DNA from: DATARH01 sp035935235
GTDB taxonomy: Bacteria > Pseudomonadota > Alphaproteobacteria > ATCC43930 > CGMCC-115725
DNA length: 30,313 nucleotides
Reading direction: 5' to 3'
Assembly (NCBI GenBank): GCA_035935235.1
Contig: DASYXG010000284.1
Span: forward strand, 1-30,313
Part shown: positions 1 through 9,243 of the stretch, one piece after another
Position numbering within the stretch: the first letter of the stretch is position 1
Layout of the letters: every line of letters begins with the position of its first letter
The notes under the pieces: generated by a model
Told to the model about the DNA's origin: nothing
Database searches by the model: none
The model's input: only the letters and a program-made list of their open reading frames with translations
Made by a program: the position numbers and the translations under genes

Positions 1-455
1 AAGGCCTGTAGATAGCCGGTCAGCGCCGTGCTGAGCCCGATTACGGCTCGCGCCGCCGCCGCGCCGAATGCGGCGGCGTGACACACCTCGTCGGCGCGCG
101 CACCCGTTGCCTTCGTCCACGCTGCCTCGTAGGCGGCGACAAAGGCGGCGCCCTGTTGGCTTGACTCCAAGGCCAACTCGGCGCTCGCCCGGTAGGCGCA
201 GCCACGGCGGTTAACCTCGGTGAGAGCCGCGTCATCGCCGGCGGTGACCGCCCGCCAGGCATCGCGCAATATGTCCGCGTCGACCCGGCCGCTGCCCTTG
301 GTCACCACAGCGGTGATCCAGCGCTCTAAGCTCGCCCGGTCATGCACCGCCCCATCAGCCACCGCGGCTTCGAGTCCGTGCGAATAGCTGAACCCGCCAG
401 TTGGAAAAGCAGGCGAGGTCCACGACAGAAGCCGGTACAGGCCGTCAGTGCTCAT
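1..455 (-). CDS. ureF: Urease accessory protein UreF (partial, runs off left edge)
   Basis: UreF is part of the UreD-UreF-UreG complex that loads nickel into apo-urease in the cytoplasm and gates the GTPase UreG. About 151 codons are visible from the ATG at 455, with no stop, so the last third lies outside the window. The N-terminal stretch LLSWTSPAFPTGGFSYSHGL matches the UreF signature (a Pro-x-Gly-x-Phe-Ser-Tyr-Ser-x-Gly-Leu pattern), and the rest is the expected Ala-rich helical protein. The start overlaps the last 11 bases of ureE, typical of translational coupling. Position at the end of ureDABCE is the normal order, so ureG probably follows to the left. The identification is secure. 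Confidence 0.95.
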   Translation of the reverse strand, partial: MSTDGLYRLLSWTSPAFPTGGFSYSHGLEAAVADGAVHDRASLERWITAVVTKGSGRVDADILRDAWRAVTAGDDAALTEVNRRGCAYRASAELALESSQQGAAFVAAYEAAWTKATGARADEVCHAAAFGAAAARAVIGLSTALTGYLQA

Positions 456-900
456 GACCGTGCTCGGTGCCGGCATAGGCGCCAGTCTCTGGGTCGAATG
501 GCGCGCTTAGCCGGGTGATGCGACCACCCAGCCCCTCGATCATATGCGCGATCACATGGTCGTCGCGGATGCGCAGCCTGCCATCCAGCGCCTGCACCGG
601 GAGATGCCGATTGCCCAAATGCCAGGCGAGGCGTAGCAACTCAGCCGGACCGTCGGCCTCGATTTCCAGCACCCGCTCGGGCGCGGCGCACACCCGGACG
701 TAGCCGCCATCGTCGAGTTCGAGCCCGTCGCCGTCGGCGAGGTGCTGTACGCGGGGAAGATCGAGTAGAAACGGGTTGCCGCTCTCGGCGACAAGGCGCA
801 GTCGCCGGCGGTGCCGATCGACAAAGGCCAAGGTGACGCGGTCGATCGCCGCCTCTTCCGGCCAGTGCCCGCTCTTGTGAACCGCAATCGCCCGACGCAT
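445..900 (-). CDS. ureE: Urease accessory protein UreE (nickel metallochaperone)
   Basis: UreE is the nickel chaperone that delivers Ni2+ to the UreDFG-urease complex. The 151-residue protein has the usual two-part build: an N-terminal peptide-binding-like domain containing DRHRRRLRL and a C-terminal metal-binding domain with LGNRHLPVQ, followed by the HVIAHMIEGLGG segment. It ends in a short His-rich tail, EHGHEH, which is a typical extra nickel site, though much shorter than the polyHis tail of Klebsiella UreE. The ATG at 900 lies 3 bases after the ureC stop and has no strong ribosome binding site, so translation is probably coupled to ureC. It overlaps ureF by 11 bases. Confidence 0.95.
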   Translation of the reverse strand: MRRAIAVHKSGHWPEEAAIDRVTLAFVDRHRRRLRLVAESGNPFLLDLPRVQHLADGDGLELDDGGYVRVCAAPERVLEIEADGPAELLRLAWHLGNRHLPVQALDGRLRIRDDHVIAHMIEGLGGRITRLSAPFDPETGAYAGTEHGHEH

Positions 901-903
901 TGG

Positions 904-2612
<1,709 letters not shown>

Positions 2613-2613
<1 letters not shown>

Positions 2614-2918
2614 CAGAGTGCCCCGTTGACGCGGCCGTTGAAGCCGACGACCCGCCGCGTGCCGGCATAGGCGACGAGCCGCACCTCGCGCGTCTGACCC
2701 GGCTCGAACCGGGTCGCAGTGCCGGCCGGGATGTCGAGCCGGAAGCCGCGCGCCTTGTTGCGGTCGAAGGCAAGCGCTGCGTTGGTCTCGAAGAAATGAT
2801 AGTGCGAGCCGACCTGGATCGGCCGGTCGCCGGTGTTGGCGACGGTCAAGGTCACAGTCGACCGCCCGGCGTTTAGCTCGATGTCGCCGTCGGTGACGAA
2901 GATTTCACCGGGGATCAT
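2613..2918 (-). CDS. ureB: Urease subunit beta
   Basis: UreB is the small beta structural subunit that packs against UreC in the urease (alpha-beta-gamma)3 assembly. The 101 residues fit the usual length. Recognisable elements are the N-terminal MIPGEI start, the repeated VANTGDRPIQVGSHYHFFE motif and the DIPAGTATRFEPG motif. Subunits gamma and beta are separate here, unlike the fused subunit of Helicobacter. The start overlaps the ureA stop by 4 bases (ATGA) and the stop overlaps the ureC start by one base, so ureABC should be translated as one coupled block. Confidence 0.97.
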
Positions 2919-3217
2919 CGGATCGGCTCGTGGACGGTGACGAGCTTGGTGCCGTCGGGGAAGGTCGCCTCGACCTGGATCTCGTGGATCATCTCCGGCA
3001 CGCCCTCCATGACCTGGGCGCGCGAGAGCACCGTCGCGCCGTCGCGCATCAGCTCAGCGACAGTTCTTCCGTCGCGCGCGCCTTCCAGCACGTAATCGGT
3101 GATCAGCGCCACCGCCTCTGGGTAGTTGAGCTTGACGCCACGCTTGAGGCGGCGCTCGGCGACCATCGCCGCGACCGCGACGATCAATTTGTCCTTCTCG
3201 CGAGCGGTCAGGTTCAT
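2915..3217 (-). CDS. ureA: Urease subunit gamma
   Basis: UreA is the 100-residue gamma structural subunit of urease. It begins MNLTAREKDKLIVAVAAMVA, followed by RRLKRGVKLNYPEAVALI, both hallmarks of the family, and ends with EATFPDGTKLVTVHEPI. A ribosome binding site, AAGGAA, lies about 6 bases before the ATG. The gene begins 16 bases after ureD ends and overlaps ureB by 4 bases. No truncation or unusual residue was seen. Confidence 0.97.
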   Translation of the reverse strand: MNLTAREKDKLIVAVAAMVAERRLKRGVKLNYPEAVALITDYVLEGARDGRTVAELMRDGATVLSRAQVMEGVPEMIHEIQVEATFPDGTKLVTVHEPIR

Positions 3218-3233
3218 GCCCGTTCCTTAGGCA

Positions 3234-4229
3234 TCAAACGTGCCAAAGCCGCGGTAGGCACGGCGGCAATCCCATCGCGGCATGGCGCAGGTGGCAAGCC
3301 AGATCGGCATAGGCACGGCGCAGCAGCAAGGCAGGGCCGAGCCAGCGGGCCACCAGCACTCCGTTGACCGCGGTCACCCCGGCACGCATGTCGGACGACG
3401 CCGACAGCCGCTGCACCTCCCGTGCTGAATCGACAAACCGGCATGCGTCGCCATCGCGAGGTACGAGGAGCAATGTCGCGCAGGCCTCGGCCCCGTCAAA
3501 ACAGGCTGGGTTGGTCATCGTCGCCACGACATCGTCGCTGACATGCAATGCGTCGCCCCAGGCGAGTTTGCCGCCGCGATACACTTCCCAGGCTTCGTGC
3601 AGCAGTCCGGCAGAGAAACGCTCGCCCATTGCGATGCGGCCAAAGACGACAATGCCGCCGCCGAGAAACCCAGCGGCGTCCGCCAACTCGACCCGTGTCA
3701 TTCGCCGCAATCGCGAGTTGTCGAACAAGATCGCTTCGGGCGGCAGAAATTCGAGCCAGCCGCCAGCTTCTGCCGAAAGCGCTTGATCGACCCGCGTTGT
3801 CGCGCCGGTCGAGCGATAGATCTTCTCCGCCGCCGAGCCGGTGACATGCGCCGCGGCGCCCTCGCCGAGGGTCACCGCGATATCGATCCGGTCACCCGCG
3901 ACCAACCCGCCCGAGGTCGTCACCAGCACCGCCGCCGGCAAATCCCCGACAGCCGGTGCCGGAAATAACACCCGAAGCGGGTTTCTCTCATAGAGATGGC
4001 AGAGCCGCGTTGTCCCGTCACGGACTGCAAAGCCAATTTCGGCGATGCCATGAACGGCAATCGGGCTCCTCGCATCCCGGCCCCTTTCCCCCGCCGGACC
4101 GCGAGGGTGCCTTTCTTGCGTCACTGCCAGCGAGGCAGCAGCAGGCTCGCCGGAAAAGCTCCTAGCCCACGTTTCAGGCGGGGAAGAAACGCACCGCGCA
4201 GCGGTGGGAGGTCGAGGGTCTGCTCTCAA
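3234..4229 (-). CDS. ureD: Urease accessory protein UreD
   Basis: UreD is the scaffold protein that binds urease and recruits UreF and UreG for nickel insertion. Family features seen are RNPLRVLFP, TSGGLVAGDRIDIAV and the AAHVTGSAAEKIYRS-type segment, then EFLPPEAILFDNSR and GGIVVFGRIAMGE. The longest frame opens with a TTG at 4229 that overlaps the stop of the upstream gamma-glutamyltransferase gene (TTGA) and gives 331 residues. The first 50 or so residues are low-complexity and Arg/Pro/Ala-rich, unlike UreD. A GTG at 4124 would give about 296 residues, closer to family length, so the true start is uncertain. Position directly before ureA is the standard order. Confidence 0.93.
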   Translation of the reverse strand: MRADPRPPTAARCVSSPPETWARSFSGEPAAASLAVTQERHPRGPAGERGRDARSPIAVHGIAEIGFAVRDGTTRLCHLYERNPLRVLFPAPAVGDLPAAVLVTTSGGLVAGDRIDIAVTLGEGAAAHVTGSAAEKIYRSTGATTRVDQALSAEAGGWLEFLPPEAILFDNSRLRRMTRVELADAAGFLGGGIVVFGRIAMGERFSAGLLHEAWEVYRGGKLAWGDALHVSDDVVATMTNPACFDGAEACATLLLVPRDGDACRFVDSAREVQRLSASSDMRAGVTAVNGVLVARWLGPALLLRRAYADLACHLRHAAMGLPPCLPRLWHV

Positions 4230-5824
4230 TATCCGAGCGCCATACCGTCCTTGCGCGGCTCGGAACCGCCAATCAGCACGCCGCGCTCATGATCCATCCA
4301 GATCGCTTGGCAACCGCCGATCGGCACTTCCAGCATCTCGATCTTGTGGCCCCGCTTCGCGAGATCGGCGCGCACGGCTTCCGGGACGAAATGCTCGGTC
4401 TGCAGCACCCCCTGATAGGCAAAGACACGCGGCCCCTCGGCAGCCTGCTGAGGGTTCTTGCCGCGGTCGAGCAGGTAGTGGAGGAAGGTCGCGTGGCCGA
4501 CCGCCTGGTACTGCCCACCCATGACGCCAAACGGCATCACCGCGCGTCCATCCTTCACCAGCATCCCCGGAATCAGCGTGTGGAACGGCCGTTTCCTCGG
4601 CGCAATCGCGCTGGGATGGCCGGGTACTGTGCGAAAGCCGCTGCCGCGATTGTGCAGAATGACTCCGCTTTCGGGCGCCATGATCCCGGTGCCGAACGCC
4701 GAAAACAGCGAGTTGATGAACGACACCGCGTTACCGTCGCGGTCGACGGCGCACATGTATATCGTGTCGGTGTGCTCCACCTCGTCGCAGTGCTGCGGCG
4801 GTAGCGCCTTGTCGAGGCGAATTTCGCGACGGGTACGCTCGGCGTATTCGTCCGACAGGAATCGTTCGACCCTATTGTCGACGAAATCGGGATCGCCGAT
4901 GAAATTGTCGCGCACGTAATAGGCCGCCTTCGTCGCCTCGGCGATCAGATGCAGCCGATCGGCTTCGCTGAACGACTCGCCGCTAAGCGCGTAGCCCTCC
5001 AGCGTCCGCAGGATCATCAGCGCCGTGAGGCCCTGGTTACTAGGGGGCACTTCGTAGACATCGTAGCCGCGATAAGGCGCGTGGATCGGCTCGACCCACT
5101 CGGAACGCTGTGCGGCGAAATCCGCCTCCTCTTGGAGCCCGCCGAGTTCCTTGAGCCGATTGACGATGTCGCGCGCCACCGCACCTTCGTAGAACCCCTC
5201 CCGCCCCTCCTTACCGATGCGGCGTAGCGTCTTGGCCAGCGCCGGATTGCGCATCGTGTCGCCCGCCTTTGGCGCCTTGCCGGCCCGCAACATGACCTTG
5301 GCGGTGTGCGGGTCCTGCAGTTTATTGATATTGCGAGCCCAGTCGTACGCGACTCTGGGGGTGACGACATAACCGTCCTCGGCGGCCTTGGCCGCCGGTT
5401 CAAGCAACTCAGATAGCGACTTCGTCCCGTGCTCGCGGTTCAATAGGCACCAGGCGTCGATGCAGCCCGGCACGGTTACCGCATGCGGGGTCTGTACGGC
5501 GATCTCGCGGATTTGCCGCTCGGCGTACCAGTCGATCGTCGCCGCCGCCGGCGCTCGCCCCGAGCCGCTCAACGCAACCGGAGGCGCGCCCTTTTTTGAA
5601 TACAGCACAAAGCAATCGCCGCCGATCCCGGTGCTTTCCGGCTCGACGACGCATTGCATCGCCACCGCCGCGATCGCCGCGTCCACCGCGTTGCCGCCGG
5701 CACGAAGCACGTCGAGCCCGGTCAGGGTCGCGCGCGGGGCGGAAGTCGCCACCATGCCGTTGGCCGCCATCGCCGCCGAGCGGCCCGAAGCATTGAAATC
5801 GCGCATCTTGCCTGTCGTCTCCAC
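4226..5824 (-). CDS. ggt: Gamma-glutamyltransferase family protein
   Basis: This is a member of the Ntn-hydrolase gamma-glutamyltransferase family, which cleave themselves into two chains and then hydrolyse or transfer gamma-glutamyl (or related acyl) groups. The expected landmarks are present: ATLTGLDVLRAGGNAVDAAIA and ESTGIGGDCFVLY near the N-terminus, and the self-processing junction HTDTIYMCAVDRDGNAVSF, where the Thr after Asp is the likely nucleophile (Thr348 counted from the ATG at 5806). NSLFSAFGTGIMAPESG follows. No signal peptide is evident, so a cytoplasmic enzyme is more likely than the periplasmic Ggt type. Start is either GTG at 5824 or ATG at 5806. Its stop overlaps the ureD start, so it appears to head the urease operon. 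The substrate is not known; glutathione hydrolase is the default label. Confidence 0.88.
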   Translation of the reverse strand: METTGKMRDFNASGRSAAMAANGMVATSAPRATLTGLDVLRAGGNAVDAAIAAVAMQCVVEPESTGIGGDCFVLYSKKGAPPVALSGSGRAPAAATIDWYAERQIREIAVQTPHAVTVPGCIDAWCLLNREHGTKSLSELLEPAAKAAEDGYVVTPRVAYDWARNINKLQDPHTAKVMLRAGKAPKAGDTMRNPALAKTLRRIGKEGREGFYEGAVARDIVNRLKELGGLQEEADFAAQRSEWVEPIHAPYRGYDVYEVPPSNQGLTALMILRTLEGYALSGESFSEADRLHLIAEATKAAYYVRDNFIGDPDFVDNRVERFLSDEYAERTRREIRLDKALPPQHCDEVEHTDTIYMCAVDRDGNAVSFINSLFSAFGTGIMAPESGVILHNRGSGFRTVPGHPSAIAPRKRPFHTLIPGMLVKDGRAVMPFGVMGGQYQAVGHATFLHYLLDRGKNPQQAAEGPRVFAYQGVLQTEHFVPEAVRADLAKRGHKIEMLEVPIGGCQAIWMDHERGVLIGGSEPRKDGMALGY

Positions 5825-5863
5825 TCTGCCTGCCCGCGCAATTCAGACCGGCGGGCTTCACGC

Positions 5864-5892
5864 TTGTCGCCTTGTCTTGCACTTCCTACCCT
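5864..5892 (+). promoter_or_regulatory. Candidate sigma-70 promoter for the MBL hydrolase gene
   Basis: TTGTCG (5864-5869) and TACCCT (5887-5892) are separated by 17 bases in the 97-bp gap between the divergent gamma-glutamyltransferase and MBL genes. A start about 7 bases further on would leave a short leader before the GAGG ribosome binding site at 5911. Both hexamers are imperfect matches, so this is only a candidate. Confidence 0.25.
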
Positions 5893-5921
5893 GGCGGTCA
5901 ATTCGCGGCCGAGGAAAAAGA

Positions 5922-6953
5922 ATGGACGGCAGCCTGCAATTCCCGGTCGCCACACCGCCGGCCTCCGGCGAAACCGTGCCGATCGCACCCGGCATCCACT
6001 GGTTGCGCATGCGCCTGCCCTTTGCGCTCAACCACATCAATCTGTGGCTACTCGAAGACGGTCCCGGCTGGACCATCGTCGATTGCGGCTACGCGCTCGA
6101 CGAGACCCGCGAGGCCTGGGACCGCGTTTTTGCCGAGACATTGGCGGGCCGCCCGGTGCGAAGGGTGATCGTCACCCATTACCACCCCGACCACATCGGC
6201 CTCGCCGCTTGGCTGACCGAGCGCTGGGAGGCGCCGCTGTGGGTCAGCGAGAAAGAGTGGCTGCACGCGCGAATGCACGCGATGGGCACTGGCGGCGATG
6301 CCTCGGAGACTCTGCGGCGCGATTTCGCGCTACGCGCCGGTCTTGACGAGGAAACCAGCCAAATCTTCGCCGAGCGCCAAGGCAATTATCGCCTCGGCGT
6401 ACCGTCGGTCCCAACCACTTACCATCGCATCGGCGAGGGCAGCGTGATCGAGATCGGCGGGCGCGAATGGCGTGTCATCGTCGGTGAGGGCCACGCGCCC
6501 GAGCACGCCTGCCTTTACTGCGCTCAGAGCGGCGTCCTGATCGCCGGCGACCAGATCCTGCCGCGCATCTCGCCCAATATCAGCGTGCAGACCTACGAGC
6601 CAGACGGTGACCCGCTGGCGCGATACCTCAACTCGCTGAAGAAGCTGCGCGCCGCGCTCCCACCCGACATCCTCGTCCTGCCCTCGCACAATCTGCCGTT
6701 CTACGGCGTGCATGAGCGCATCGGCGAACTCGCGGCGCACCATGAAGCACGCTGTACCGAAGTAATTGCCGCCTGTGCGCGGCCGATGAGCGCCGCCGAC
6801 CTGATGCCGGTGCTGTTCCGCCGCGTGCTTGACCGTCACCAGATGGGTTTCGCCCTCGGCGAAGCGCTCGCCCACCTGCATTACCTCGAAGGCCAGGGCG
6901 CCCTTGACCGCGAGTCCGGTGACGACGGCGTCGACCGGTTTCTGGCGGCATGA
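5922..6953 (+). CDS. MBL-fold metallo-hydrolase
   Basis: This is a metallo-beta-lactamase-fold hydrolase of 343 residues. The zinc motif HYHPDHIG begins at residue 86-88, giving ligands His86, His88, Asp90 and His91. Further ligands follow in GHAPEHACLY, AGDQILP and LPSHNLPF. The C-terminal part (from about residue 265) is a winged-helix-like extension of the kind found in LACTB2-like family members. The start is the ATG at 5922, which has GAGG 7 bases upstream. The same frame is open for a further 530 bases to the left, but that stretch lies opposite the gamma-glutamyltransferase gene. The substrate cannot be read from the sequence; thioester or RNA-related substrates occur in relatives. A VOC gene follows after 22 bases and is probably cotranscribed. 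Confidence 0.9.
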   Translation: MDGSLQFPVATPPASGETVPIAPGIHWLRMRLPFALNHINLWLLEDGPGWTIVDCGYALDETREAWDRVFAETLAGRPVRRVIVTHYHPDHIGLAAWLTERWEAPLWVSEKEWLHARMHAMGTGGDASETLRRDFALRAGLDEETSQIFAERQGNYRLGVPSVPTTYHRIGEGSVIEIGGREWRVIVGEGHAPEHACLYCAQSGVLIAGDQILPRISPNISVQTYEPDGDPLARYLNSLKKLRAALPPDILVLPSHNLPFYGVHERIGELAAHHEARCTEVIAACARPMSAADLMPVLFRRVLDRHQMGFALGEALAHLHYLEGQGALDRESGDDGVDRFLAA

Positions 6954-6975
6954 TCCTAAGCGGCGGAGCGGCAGC

Positions 6976-7367
6976 ATGGCGCGCATCAACCACATCGCCT
7001 TGAAGGTCGTCGATCTCGAAGCGGCGACGAAGTTCTATGAGAATGTCTATGGCTTCAAACAGGTGCGGACCGGCCGCTCGCGCGGTCACATCTCGCGCCA
7101 CCTTACCGACGGCTATGTCGACCCGCATTGATGATCTATGACAGCGAGGACGACGAGGAAGCCAAGCTGGTCGGACCGGGTCCGGCCATCCACCATTTCG
7201 GCATCGAGGTCGAAGACCACGAGGGTTTCGCCCAAAAGGTCGCGGCCAATGGCGGCACGATCCTGTCGAGGCCCGGCGAGGTGCCGATCAAGTACCGCTC
7301 GCCCGATGGAACGGTCGCCGAGGTCGTGCCGATGGGCCGTTACGAGACGATGAAAACTTCGGAATAG
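6976..7367 (+). pseudogene. VOC/glyoxalase-like protein, frameshifted
   Basis: Two adjacent frames together make one VOC (vicinal oxygen chelate) protein of about 130 residues related to lactoylglutathione lyase. The first frame (6976-7131) gives MARINHIALKVVDLEAATKF and then GHISRHLTDGYVD before a stop. The second frame, open from 7128, gives MMIYDSEDDEEAKL, GPGPAIHHFGIEVEDH and SPDGTVAEVVPMGRY. Joining at the repeated Asp gives the continuous family pattern DGYVD-x-A-LMIYDSE, which needs just one extra base near 7122-7125. Candidate metal ligands (His in NHIALKV, His in HHFGIEV, Glu in AEVV) are all present, so only the frame is damaged. GGAG lies 8 bases before the ATG. It could be a real pseudogene or a one-base sequence error. 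Confidence 0.8.
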
Positions 7368-7376
7368 CCCTATTCC
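7361..7376. terminator. Palindrome across two convergent stop codons
   Basis: GGAATAG (7361-7367) and CTATTCC (7370-7376) are perfect 7-base inverted repeats around a 2-base centre. They contain both stop codons: TAG of the VOC gene on plus and TAG of the DUF2721 gene on minus. It may help end transcription from both sides, but it lacks a GC-rich stem and a U-tract, so the call is weak. Confidence 0.25.
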
Positions 7377-7846
7377 GGCTCGGCCTTCTGCTGCCCGGCG
7401 GCGACAGCGGCGCGGACATGCCGGCTCGCCAGCAGCATTTCGACGGTATAGGCGGCGATCGCTCCCAAGGTGCAGGCGATCGCCAACCCGAAGCTGACGA
7501 AGAGCGTGGTGGCGACCGCGAAGCCGCCGGTCTCTCCCAAGAACAGCGTCAGCACCGTCACGCAGGTCAGTGTGCCGCCAGCCGCGCCCAGGGCCACCGC
7601 GGCATCGAGCGCTAGCGTGCGCCAGCGCAAGTGCTGCAGGCGTCTCGCGAGCAAGGCGGCATGATCGGCATCGGCGTCGTCGACCTCCTTGGCCGCCGCG
7701 TCGACCTGATCGGCGACCCGAGCCAGCCGCGCCGAGAAGACGTTGAGCAACGCTGCGATGCCGGACAACAGAAACACCGGCGCGAGCGCGACCTGGATGA
7801 TGTGTACCACCGAGTCAAGCGCGGTGGTGGGTACGGCGGCGCCCAT
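7370..7846 (-). CDS. DUF2721 family membrane protein
   Basis: This is a small inner-membrane protein of the DUF2721 family, whose function is unknown. With the ATG at 7846 it has 158 residues. A first hydrophobic segment contains VALAPVFLLSGIAALLNVFSARLARV, the family signature. A charged cytoplasmic-like linker follows (DQVDAAAKEVDDADADH), then two more membrane segments (about residues 80-105 and 110-140). An in-frame TTG at 7870 would add 8 residues, and neither start has a strong ribosome binding site. It lies 37 bases after scoB and may be the last gene of the BKACE-scoAB run, although nothing in it suggests a role in keto-acid metabolism. Confidence 0.85.
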   Translation of the reverse strand: MGAAVPTTALDSVVHIIQVALAPVFLLSGIAALLNVFSARLARVADQVDAAAKEVDDADADHAALLARRLQHLRWRTLALDAAVALGAAGGTLTCVTVLTLFLGETGGFAVATTLFVSFGLAIACTLGAIAAYTVEMLLASRHVRAAVAAGQQKAEPE

Positions 7847-7883
7847 CCGTTCGGGTGCCTCGAGTGGCAAATACGCCCGGGTC

Positions 7884-8552
7884 TTAAACTGCCGGCACCT
7901 TCAGCACCTTCAAATCCGGCGCCTTGTGCAGCTTGGCTTCGGTCTTGGCTTGGAGTGCGTCAAAATCGATGTCCTCGACCATTTCGCGTACCACAAATCC
8001 ATCTCCGGTCACGTCGATGACGGCGAGGTCGGTGTAGATGCGCCGCACTACCTTGGCGGCGGTGAGTGGATAGCCACAAGATTTGCGCAGGCGCGGGGTG
8101 CCGTCCTTGGTCGTGTGCTCGACCAGCACACGCACCTCTTTGGCGCCGGCCGCCAGGTCCATGGCGCCACCGACACCAGGCGGGAACTTTGGGTCGTCGG
8201 TAGTCCAGTTGGCGAGATCGCCGTTCTCGGCAACCTCGAATGCGCCCAGCAACGCGTAATCTAGATGGCCACCGCGGATCATCAGGAATGAGTCGGTGTG
8301 GTGGACGTAGCTGCCCCCCTTCAGCAACGTCACGGGCTGCTTGCCGGCATTGACGAGATCGAGGTCGACCTCGTTGTCGCCTGGCGCCGGCCCGACGCCG
8401 AGCACGCCGTTCTCGCTCTGCAGAACGATCTCGCGCCCCTCGGGCAGCACCTCGGCAACCAGGGTCGGTAGGCCGATGCCCAGATTGACATAGACCCCGT
8501 CATCGAGGTCCTGCGCGGCGCGCCAAGCGATCTGCTTGCGGTTGAGCGGCAT
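7884..8552 (-). CDS. scoB: 3-oxoacid CoA-transferase subunit B
   Basis: This is the B subunit of a two-subunit 3-oxoacid CoA-transferase, which moves CoA from succinyl-CoA to a beta-keto acid such as acetoacetate. It has 222 residues. The catalytic glutamate lies in the motif QSENGVLGVGP. NLGIGLPTLVAEVLP at the N-terminus and the GGAMDLAAGAKEVRVLVEH segment are also typical. The start is the ATG at 8552, which has a near-perfect AGGAGGAG ribosome binding site; the same frame opens further upstream but inside scoA. It follows scoA by 10 bases. Beta-ketoadipate CoA-transferase (PcaJ) is the main alternative, but no other pca gene is nearby and the BKACE neighbour favours acetoacetate. Confidence 0.92.
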   Translation of the reverse strand: MPLNRKQIAWRAAQDLDDGVYVNLGIGLPTLVAEVLPEGREIVLQSENGVLGVGPAPGDNEVDLDLVNAGKQPVTLLKGGSYVHHTDSFLMIRGGHLDYALLGAFEVAENGDLANWTTDDPKFPPGVGGAMDLAAGAKEVRVLVEHTTKDGTPRLRKSCGYPLTAAKVVRRIYTDLAVIDVTGDGFVVREMVEDIDFDALQAKTEAKLHKAPDLKVLKVPAV

Positions 8553-8562
8553 AGGCTCCTCC

Positions 8563-9228
8563 TTAAACCGGCACTTCGACCATGCGGTCGATGAAGATGC
8601 CGGGCGTGATGATGTGCTCGGGGTCAATCTCACCGAGCTCACAGAACTGGCGGATCTGGACGATCGATAGGTCGGCGGCCTGGGCCATGGTCGGATTAAA
8701 GTTCCGCGCCGACTTGTTGTAGGTGAGGTTGCCCCAGCGGTCGCCGCGGTCCGCCTTCAACAGCGCCACGTCGCCTTTCAGCGGCTTTTCCAGGACATAA
8801 TGGCGCCCGTCGATCTCACGCTCTTCCTTGCCGTCGGCCAGCCGTGTGCCGACCCCGGTCGGCGACCAGAACCCGCCCAGCCCCGCCGCGGCGCAGCGCA
8901 TGCGCTCGGAAAGGATGCCCTGCGGCACCAACTCCAGCTCGATCGTGTTCGCGCGGTAGAGCTCCTCGAACACCACCGAGCCCGAACTGCGCGGATAAGA
9001 ACAGATGATCTTGCGGACGCGGCCGGCGTCCATCAGGCCCGCGAGGCCGGTGCGGCCAGTGCCAGCATTATTGTTGACGATGACGAGGTCTTTGGCGCCT
9101 TGCTCAAGCAGCGCCCCATAGAGCGCCTCGGGCGAGCCCGCGCCGCCAAACCCGCCGGTCAGAACCACCGCCCCGTCCTTTATCCCTTCCACCGCCGCGG
9201 CGAGAGACTTAACCCGCTTATCGATCAT
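8563..9228 (-). CDS. scoA: 3-oxoacid CoA-transferase subunit A
   Basis: This is the A subunit partner of ScoB, forming the CoA-binding half of the heteromeric CoA-transferase. The 221-residue protein shows GGFGGAGSPEALYGAL near the N-terminus (the glycine-rich CoA-binding loop), then NNNAGTGRTGL and VPQGILSERMR, and KADRGDRWGNLTYNKSARNF, all family landmarks. It lies 15 bases after the BKACE gene and 10 bases before scoB, on the same strand. PcaI of aromatic degradation is a close relative and cannot be excluded from sequence alone. The local context suggests that the substrate is the acetoacetate released by BKACE. Confidence 0.92.
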   Translation of the reverse strand: MIDKRVKSLAAAVEGIKDGAVVLTGGFGGAGSPEALYGALLEQGAKDLVIVNNNAGTGRTGLAGLMDAGRVRKIICSYPRSSGSVVFEELYRANTIELELVPQGILSERMRCAAAGLGGFWSPTGVGTRLADGKEEREIDGRHYVLEKPLKGDVALLKADRGDRWGNLTYNKSARNFNPTMAQAADLSIVQIRQFCELGEIDPEHIITPGIFIDRMVEVPV

Positions 9229-9243
9229 GCTCAGAACGCCCGA

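Noticed and set aside
5388..5921. Extension of the MBL hydrolase frame to the left
   Set aside because: It lies opposite the gamma-glutamyltransferase coding sequence; the ATG at 5922 has a proper ribosome binding site and begins the family-like sequence.
7121..7131. Programmed ribosomal frameshift in the VOC gene
   Set aside because: No slippery heptamer and no downstream pseudoknot is apparent; this is a simple metabolic-type gene, so a mutation or sequence error is the simpler reading.
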